Of a DNA stretch of 64,000 nt, positions 57,301 to 64,000 are shown one piece after another. Every line of letters begins with the position of its first letter. The stretch's first letter is position 1. The stretch covers positions 382,829,407 to 382,893,406 of the forward strand of contig JAVHZZ010000001.1 of assembly GCA_036250195.1 (NCBI GenBank). Direction: 5' to 3'. The translations under genes and the position numbers were made by a program. Below the pieces are notes generated by a model. The model saw nothing but the letters and a program-made list of their open reading frames with translations. It was not told the origin of the DNA and did not search any database. Source of the stretch: Mixophyes australis (Eukaryota; Chordata; Amphibia; Anura; Limnodynastidae).

Positions 57301-58140
57301 GCATGTGAATATAGGGTTAATCATTCATTGAGATCAGGAATTTGAGTGTAAACTGAGAAAAGCTTATGGACACACTGAAGATCTGTTTGTCTCATCAGTG
57401 TAGGACAGAGAAATGGTTTATCCTACTGTTTAATTAGGATTGCAGGTGGGTCTGTTGAACGGACTTGTATTGCTATTGTATTTCCTCTATTTCCTTGTAA
57501 TAAGTATATAGGAAGAAGTAGCTATTCCATGCTAACAATGTGTTATATCCTTTTAGTAGTTTTATTCTGAGATCATGTATGATATACACAGGTGCACATG
57601 TAAGAATCAGGCAGTGATTGGCTAGTTCAAGTTTAAATAATGGAAATGATCACAGCACCGTCAGCCTTGACAAAGATCTAGATGAGTATCGAAACACGTT
57701 GGTGGGGTGCACACCTGATTCAGGACAACTCTTTCCCTGGTGTCTGTATCAGTGGAGTTAACCGGTTCTCCATCTGTATTATTTACACACTATGTACCAA
57801 TTGCTCTGAGGTAAGAGACCATCCAGTCCGGGATGAGCTGAGAATTTTCATATTTTTGCATGCTTTTGATTATGCTTTTTATTAGTGTCATTATGCTGGA
57901 TGTGCGACAATAAAACTGATTTTACATAAGCATAATGCACTGTGAGTGCTTGCTTTTATATAGACATGCATGGATCCATGTTAACCAGTGGACAGAATTA
58001 AGAAGGAGGCGATCGGGCAAAAAGGAAATACTCTAAACTACACGCCAGTGATTGAAAATAACTCTTGTGAGTGTATACCCTTAGAGGTTCATTATGGAAG
58101 GAATCACCTGGTGATGTGAGGTGTTCCATGTTAAGACACA
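57301..58140 (+). mobile_element. PLE-like terminal repeat region (plus)
   Basis: Contains a second hammerhead-like motif (57663-57704) on the plus strand, facing away from the one at 57196. Nothing coding is recognised. Its extent is uncertain. Confidence 0.4.
57663..57704 (+). ncRNA. Hammerhead-ribozyme-like motif
   Basis: Helix I AGCC, core TTGACAA, one extra A, helix II GAT/ATC, GAAA, helix III CACGT with cleavage triplet GTT, then GGTG. As in the copy at 17666, positions 3 and 8 are U and A instead of C and G. Confidence 0.4.
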
Positions 58141-58149
58141 TAAGGAATA

Positions 58150-58355
58150 CTAATCGGTTAATTGGCTGCTATCAAAATTGACCCTAGGCTGTCTCTGTCT
58201 GTCTGTCTGCTGTCTGTCTGTGTGTGTGTTTATCTTAAGGAATTTAGACTGTTATCTCCAATGGGGCAGGGACTGATGTGGATGAGTTCTCTGTACATCG
58301 CTGCAGAATCAGTGGCGCTATATAAATAAATGGTGATGATGATGATGATGATGAA
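58150..58355 (+). mobile_element. LINE 3' end with (GAT)n tail
   Basis: GGTTAATTGGCTGCTATCAA, a (TCTG)n stretch, CTCCAATGGGGCAGGGACTG and GGCGCTATATAAATAAATG precede (GAT)n. It is a short, 5'-truncated LINE copy, as is usual for target-primed insertions. The 3' motif is shared with L2 copy 4. Confidence 0.75.
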
Positions 58356-58689
58356 GGGATGGCGTTTTGAGAAAACATGTTGTGCATATATCAGTCTGCA
58401 CTATGATCTTTCTTCTGTGATCTCTTTTCCCTATATATCATCACAGAAAATATATCAGAAGAAAAACTGACTACCGTTGTGGCCATCGTCTGATCAGCAT
58501 TCTTACCATTGTTTAAAGACTGTTTCTGGTGATTTTTTTGCTTTCGTTATTGGGCTGAATTTATAGAAGAAATATTAAATAGAGACCTTGTATCTATAGA
58601 AGTTTTTGGCATTTACACTTTGATGTATACTTTTGTTTTTTATCGTATCCATTATTAGTGCCGTTCCTATGTATATGTTTTTTGTGTCT

Positions 58690-58905
58690 CTACCGCAAGT
58701 CGCTCCATTGCCTCTGCAGCTCCATGATGGTGCGCCTGTTGTCAAGTTCTAGACACAGCTGCCTTCAGACTGCCCTGCAGAAACTAACTATCTCCTTGTT
58801 GAAAAGAGACCGAGCTGTGGGCCAAAAGCAACACTCCAGTCTTGTTGTTAGGTCCCGCAGCTGTGCACAAGACAAGGTGGCACACCGCATGTTTGCAAGT
58901 TAATG
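58690..58905 (-). pseudogene. Second DNA-binding-like exon of Harbinger (copy D)
   Basis: Homologous in position to 22800-23015 (shared CAAGTCGCTC, CACCTCTGCAGCT-like sequence and TTTGCAAGT, read on plus). On the minus strand pieces such as LELDNRRTIMELQRQWSDLR are visible. The QRQWSDLR end resembles the recognition helix of Myb/trihelix domains and here retains the Trp replaced by a stop in copy A. Frame changes elsewhere show that it is dead. Confidence 0.4.
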
Positions 58906-59413
58906 AGACTTTTCAACATCCTGCACCCTGATTCGTTCTCATTGCACATATAAGCATCTGCACATCACTCATGGAATGCTTCAATACCATTTGAAGGACA
59001 GCTGACTCACCTGTCAATTAATTTCACTAATCTGCCATATTCAGGCAATTAAGGGCATGACAAGGCGTATCCAATCATACATCGGCTATCGGAGGAGAAC
59101 GCAACTGTATACACTATGCAACAGCTGGATATCCAATCATTCAGTCCTGTCATTTGATGATTTACAATATCCTTGTTGCAGTTCTGCGCTTTTTATTGAG
59201 AAGTATTGGTGAATAACAGGCCCTATGTGTGGCACTTTATTTCTGAAGCAATAATTATCTTAAGAACACAAAGTTCTACATCCCCCCAAGCAAAATTTTC
59301 TTTTAGGAATACAAAGAAGTATTTGTGGTGAGTACCAGGACCTATGTGTGCCACTTTACCTGCGATGTAAGGAAATTTACTAATGAATGTTTTGTGGATT
59401 ATCTTTCTAGGTA

Positions 59414-59662
59414 ATGTCTAGCCAAGAACAGATTGTAGCATGTCAGGCCTCTGGCTCCTCCATGGCAGGAACCAAGCGGAAGCAGACACATTTTAATCAA
59501 CAGAAGGTGGAGGTACTTGGCCAGTTGGTGGTAGAGAGGCTAAAATCCACCACCAAGCAATTCTCAGCACTTTTCAAATTTAGAATTCCAGAAGAAATAA
59601 CTATGCAGGTCAATGCCATGGCTTCAACTAGACACACAGTGACAAAGGTCAAAAATTGTTAA
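59414..59662 (+). pseudogene. Harbinger Myb-like protein, exon 1 (copy D)
   Basis: An 82-codon open segment: MSSQEQIVACQASGSSMAGT, then KRKQTHFNQQKVEVLGQLVV, ERLKSTTKQFSALFKF, PEEITMQVNAMASTRHT and VTKVKN. This fits the Harbinger Myb-like pattern (KR..F...E...L...V..R...L...........W..I...VNA....RT..EVK). The second Myb tryptophan position is not preserved. The expected exon 2, seen at 23715 in copy A, is missing between here and 60140, so the gene is deleted internally. The ancestral protein would bind transposon ends and recruit the transposase to the nucleus. Confidence 0.75.
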
Positions 59663-59912
59663 CATATTCATTGTGGACTACTAATTTATATATTGAAATC
59701 AACATCTGGTCATGTTGCTTTGAAAATTACTTTAATAGATGGGTAAAAGTATAAATTGTCATTGCATTAATATAATTAATTAGGCTGCATATGACGCCTT
59801 GAAATTTTAAATTTTGTGCTATATTTAAATAATTTTGAGATTGGCAATGGCTACCTTTAGGTTATTAGTCTGTCTCCTCTATGGCAAAAACATATAAAAA
59901 AGTACACATAGA

Positions 59913-59934
59913 TAGATAGATAGATAGATAGATA
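59913..59934. repeat. (GATA)n microsatellite
   Basis: Six tandem ATAG units within the intron-like part of Harbinger copy D. Confidence 0.9.
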
Positions 59935-60142
59935 CATTCCAAACATTCCACTAAATGCAAAACATAGATACTGGTTTATACATTTATCTATACGCTTGCT
60001 AATTATTTTTGCTTGAATGCATTTTACATCACATACAAACCAAATTGTCTGGTAAAATGTAGAGAAATAAATTTGCCAATGATTAAGATGATGCAAATAC
60101 TTATATGTTACTTATTCATTTTTGGTTCTCATTTTTTGGATA

Positions 60143-60760
60143 GGTGATGATGCAGATACTGTGCAGGAGGAACTGGTTGAGGAGGCCCATGATTTGGAAG
60201 AGCATCATACAGCAGAGGATGCAGAAGTCAGTGGTCATCATTCACTGCGTGAATGTTAACTTAAGATCAATTCAACACTACGTTTGAGCCGATCACCTTA
60301 CCCATATAGAGCAAAATTTGCAGACTAACCACGCAACAATTATCACAACCCTCACCCGTCTCACTGACCTTATTGCACAATATGTCATAAAACAGCCTCC
60401 AGGACCAATTTTACATGCATCCTCTCCTTCCCCATTATCCCATATTATCAGCCTGATCCATTGCCCTTCTCCAGCACTAATAGCTTATTTTCAAGGTTTC
60501 AGTTTTTCAACAAGCAACATCATTCCATTTATACACAACACCACAATTTTACCCAATTTAACTCTGCCATCCCTGTCCCTTTTGACATCCCTGCCCTCCT
60601 CTGCCATCTCTGCCCCTCTGTCTTTTCTGCTACCTCTTTCCACTCAATTGTTGTCTGCTGTACCTCCACTCTCTGCTGCTCCACTGGCCACTGTTGTTTC
60701 CATATCACAGGTAACCAGAAGCCAGGGGAATCCAAAACCACAAACAATAGCACCATGAGC
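60143..60760 (+). pseudogene. Harbinger Myb-like protein, exon 3 (copy D)
   Basis: After TTTTTTGGATAG the sequence reads GDDADTVQEELVEEAHDLEE then HHTAEDAEVSGHHSLREC and a stop; the same acidic block occurs at 24885. A further frame gives HLTHIEQNLQTNHATIITTL, TRLTDLIAQYVIKQPPGP and a Ser/Pro-rich tail (60318-60758). The helix-forming segment before the Pro-rich tail may mediate oligomerisation, which is inference. The two parts are out of register, so the copy is inactive. Confidence 0.55.
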
Positions 60761-60830
60761 AATGTGAAGATGAATAGAAAAATATTTTTCATTCTTTTTC
60801 CACATTGACATTAAATGAGCAATATTGGGG

Positions 60831-61614
60831 GCATAATTACAGCCGATAGGTCTATTTTATGAGCTAGGACTTTTTCTCTGACAGCGTGGGAAGGACCCAG
60901 GTTAAAAACTGACCTAGCGGAAATCAATCTTTCATTATGCAACAGGAGTTCCTGACTATAGTAGCTAGCATGTGTTGCCTCAGTTGGGTTTTTTATTTGC
61001 CCAAGCATGTTTCAGAGGATAATTTGGGTCTTAAGAAAAGAAGGTTTTTTTTTTTACACGCTTGGAATAATTTTAATGTTTTTATTTCACTTGGACAGCC
61101 ATAGACCCATGGCACATTGAAATATTTTTAAGGAAATTTGGTTAAAGCTTACAAGATTGGATCCCTTACAGATGAAGAACCTCAATGTTGGTAAGTATCA
61201 ATGGGGTTTTTTTATTTTTAATAAATTTATTGGTAGAACTAAATGTCTGGTATTTTAAAATTTTGTGTTGGGACACTACAGATTGCAGCAGGCCCTGGGT
61301 ATGCTGGTGTTTGTAGCACAACAAGCACCAGCATACCCAAATTGTTAATGGAAGCTTGGGATTGCTGAGACCTGTAATGCACCAACACAAAATGGTGTCT
61401 TTTAAAAAACGATGATATTGTTATACATAAATGCAGTTAGATCTTCTATAAAGATCTTCTATAAAGTCCTGCAAGAGCTGTTCTTCTCTTTTCTCTCCTT
61501 AAACTTAATTACATATAAAAACATGTGTGTAATGTACCTTCTATATGAAATGTAGTTGACACATCCAATTGTTTTATTTTATAGATCACTATATTTGTTT
61601 TACTAAGTGCTTCT
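60831..61614. other. Unannotated sequence with repeat-X hairpin
   Basis: A hairpin at 61297-61338 (GGGTATGCTGGTG and CACCAGCATACCC) lies within a repeat-X-like unit (61260-61395). Otherwise no gene is recognised. Confidence 0.5.
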
Positions 61615-63065
61615 GTCACGATCTGGCTGTGACTGCACTACCACACCCTGCATGGAGATGCTGCTTTGCCTTCTGCAGCTCCTGCTTGCAAGGACTTATT
61701 ATTAGACTCTGGGGGCCTGATTCATTAGGGCACGCATTCTTAGCGCTATTTGCACTATCTTGCACTATCTGTTGTGCTCTACTACACAAGTCAATGCACG
61801 ATACGTCCAAGCCCTATGTGGATTATAAATTCTCAAAAGAATGCACAGGAAAATAAAAAAAATGATAGAATTGATGTCACCTGGTAATAATATAGACATT
61901 AATGATAAAAAAAACCTGAAAATAAATCATTACCGATTGTCCATTTTACTCCCCGAAGTCGGAACCTGTAGTAAGTGCTCCTTGTACTCATTATTGCACA
62001 AACATTGCTTGTGTACAAGTCCATCTCTCTCTGTTTCTCTGTTTCTCTGTACCATCAAAGGGCCACTGTTGTACTTGAACTATTCTCCTACCTGCAGGAG
62101 TTAAGCTCATTACTCCTGGATGCTTATCATCTGTCTCTGGCCTTTAAAAGACTTACTCTCCCAACAGTCTTGGACAGTTCCTCTATTCTCTAAGCTGCTG
62201 CTGATTGACCTTCTGGTAAAGACTCTTACTTCTCCTTCTGTTTGCATCTCAGCTTATGACCCATATCCTGGCTTCACTTTGACTTTTATCCTGCTTTCTC
62301 CCTGGTATCATTGTTGACCCTCTGACTTCTGACCTCTTGCTTCTTTGACCCTTCTTTTGTCTGGTCCTCCCATGATTTTTTCCTAACTGTGTGGATGTGG
62401 CTTCTCCTGGCTCCTTTTACACTCACTTTGTGTTCCTGCTGCAGACTGTTACACCTCTACTGATCCAGTTTCCTTGCTTCCAAGCAGACCTGGACCTTCG
62501 TGTATTCCTGATGCAGACCAGTACACCTCTGCTTATCCAGCCTCCTTGCTTCCTAGTATACCTGGACCACTTTGCATTCCTGCAGCAGACAGTTAAACCT
62601 CCTCTGATCCAGTCTCCTTGCTGTCAGCTTATCTGGACCTCCTTGTACTCCTGCTTGCAGAATGTTACACCTTCTATGTTCCAGCTCATGTGCCTGCAGA
62701 CCACTGCCCATTCAGTTATCCAGCTCCTGTGGCTGCAGAGTACTGCCCCTTCAGGTATCCAGCTCCTGTGCCTACAGACTGTTTTACCACCTATGGTCTG
62801 GCTCTAAAGCTTCTCTACAACCCGGAAGTTTGCTCCAGTTTCTGCAGACTATCCCTGCTTATCCTGGACATCCAGTCTTTCTCTATCTGCTGATCATTCC
62901 ACCTGCCTGGATACCATAGTCAACAGCTCTTTCTGGCAATCCTGTCATCTGACGTCCAGTACCTGTGTTTATCTGCTGTTTTCAAACTGTATGTTCTGTG
63001 CCTAATAAACCAGTTCACTTCATGCTACATTATTCTCTGTGCTATTCTTGCTAGAAATCCTGAAA
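61615..63065 (+). mobile_element. LTR-like repeat with internal minisatellite
   Basis: Begins TGTCACGATCTGGCTG, resembling the starts at 53559 (TGTCACGGC) and 54571 (TGTCAGGATCTG). Near its 3' end it has the polyadenylation-like CTAATAAACCAG (63000-63012). The exact right end and target duplication could not be fixed. No protein domain is seen; frames of up to 138 codons cross the minisatellite. Confidence 0.5.
62428..62800 (+). repeat. Minisatellite, 72-bp and about 40-bp units
   Basis: Three units of about 72 bp begin CCTGNTGCAGAC and contain CTGATCCAGTCTCCTTGCTT and ACCTGGACC. Shorter units containing TATCCAGCTCCTGTG and TACTGCCCCTTCAG follow. The array lies inside the LTR-like repeat. 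Confidence 0.8.
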
Positions 63066-64000
63066 CTTTCATGGAACCCATGATAGTTGATAGATTGACA
63101 TGCCAACAAAAATTAATGGAACCTCAAAACAGGCACTTTGCAAACTCTTTCCTTAAACCTTGTGTGAGATCTTGATGCATTACATAGGGCACTGTGTTCT
63201 TACCATTTGCCAAAAATATTTCCCAGTCAGTTATATGCTTTCAACTGCATTTTGTAACTTCATTTTTTTGCAGAACTGCAGTATGACACATTTATGAACT
63301 AGTCCATGTTATCCAAATTGACCAAATAACAATATGATATCAAAATTTATTTCCAAAATTTTAACATCAATCCTGTCTTTTACTTAATGATTTTAATGGA
63401 CTGTGTGCTGAACAGGCCTTTGCCCTGTGATTTATAATTATTGAGAATTGTTGAAACATCCATGTTGTTGGTTATCATACTTGTAAAATATGGTGAGTTG
63501 GGATATAATTAAACAACCACTTAAACCAACTGGTACGCTACTGATCCTAGTAACAATTAAAATATAAAGTATTATTTGATTGAATTGGCAAAGCAGCAAG
63601 ATTAGAAAATAGTCAAACCTAAATGTTATGTTTTCCATTATAGCATTCTTTTGTAGCACCAGTAATGGTGTATTATTTTATAGAGTCTTGTAATTTTATG
63701 GTCACCATTCTTACATGAAGTTTCTGGTACATGCAAACATATACCAATGGTTAATACCCTCATTTTTACCAGTACTTCCTGTAATAAAGTCTTCCTAATT
63801 CTGTTTATTTCTTACCTCTTCTCACAGTTCCTAATTTATGTCTCTTCAAGTTTTGTTGCCATAATTTCATTTGTTAGTTTGCTATGTATATCAATACTTC
63901 TAAACTTCTTTTCATATAGAATTTTAACAACACAATACCGCACTCTGTGTCCTCTACATTTCCAAATTAGCATATGGCACAATTAATCAATCAATACAAA
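63066..64000. other. Unannotated AT-rich sequence
   Basis: No gene or known repeat recognised. The open frames on both strands (up to 79 codons) have no recognisable motif. Confidence 0.45.

Larger units (their letters stand above)
53135..60830. mobile_element. Harbinger-type element B/D, split by insertions
   Basis: 53135-53558, 55364-55572 and 58687-60830 together run parallel to element A (22160-22535, 22525-22760, 22827-25740). Interruptions are an LTR-like element (53559-55363) and about 3.1 kb of PLE-like and LINE sequence (55573-58686). The transposase end present in element A is absent; similarity stops near 60800. Confidence 0.65.

Noticed and set aside
62391..62807. 138-codon plus-strand frame
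   Set aside because: It crosses the 72-bp minisatellite; unit lengths divisible by three keep the frame open without coding constraint.
1..64000. CRISPR arrays, bacterial operons, tRNA or rRNA genes, host protein-coding genes
   Set aside because: Composition, microsatellites and element types are those of a vertebrate genome. The tandem arrays are minisatellites with diverged units. No cloverleaf-like RNA or host exon could be recognised by eye.

Overview
The window looks like repeat-rich intergenic DNA from a vertebrate, most likely an amphibian and probably an anuran. The evidence is the mix of repeat families: a Penelope-like element (PLE) with a GIY-YIG endonuclease, several L2-type LINEs with (GAT)n or (TAA)n tails, PIF/Harbinger elements with Myb-like genes, two related Tc1 elements, a mariner, a hAT with an 8-bp target duplication, a Helitron/Helentron remnant, and LTR-like units carrying minisatellites. 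This assignment is inference; no host gene, tRNA or rRNA was recognised, and every recognisable coding region belongs to a mobile element and is broken.

Layout. 0-11.7 kb holds small palindromic elements (404-595 and 3781-4229), a Tc1 5' fragment (3452-3757), minisatellites (4.4-4.9 kb, 5.9-6.3 kb), hAT-like termini (7013 and 9328) and a recurrent hairpin repeat. 11.7-19.2 kb is the most striking part: PLE coding sequence (13.8-17.0 kb) sits in the loop of a near-perfect inverted repeat with arms of about 1.9 kb (11687-13579 and 17006-18873), followed by a partial second PLE junction. 19.2-21.4 kb holds a Helitron helicase remnant between TA tracts and a decayed mariner preceded by an inverted copy of its own 5' coding sequence. 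22.0-28.0 kb is a Harbinger element with modules on both strands, into which a Tc1 (23928) and a complete hAT (26045-27856, perfect 8-bp TSD) have inserted. 28.0-30.6 kb shows nothing recognisable. 30.6-33.3 kb is an L2. 33.3-39.1 kb is mostly unrecognised. 39145-40689 is a full-length but dead Tc1. 41.2-46.7 kb is two L2 fragments on the minus strand. 47751-48306 is a probable LTR on the minus strand. 48.4-51.4 kb is another L2, with a tandem duplication inside its reverse transcriptase. 52-60.8 kb is a second large Harbinger, split by nested LTR-like insertions (53559-55363, containing a solo LTR at 54571-55137) and by about 3.1 kb of PLE-like sequence (55573-58686). 61.6-63.1 kb is LTR-like sequence with 72-bp repeats.

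The most interesting signal is a set of hammerhead-ribozyme-like motifs in PLE-type repeats (17666-17706 plus, its mirror 12879-12919 minus, 57196-57234 minus, 57663-57704 plus). Core positions 3 and 8 covary between them, as expected for the known C3-G8 base pair. Boundaries are read by eye and family names rest on recognised motifs, not on database searches.
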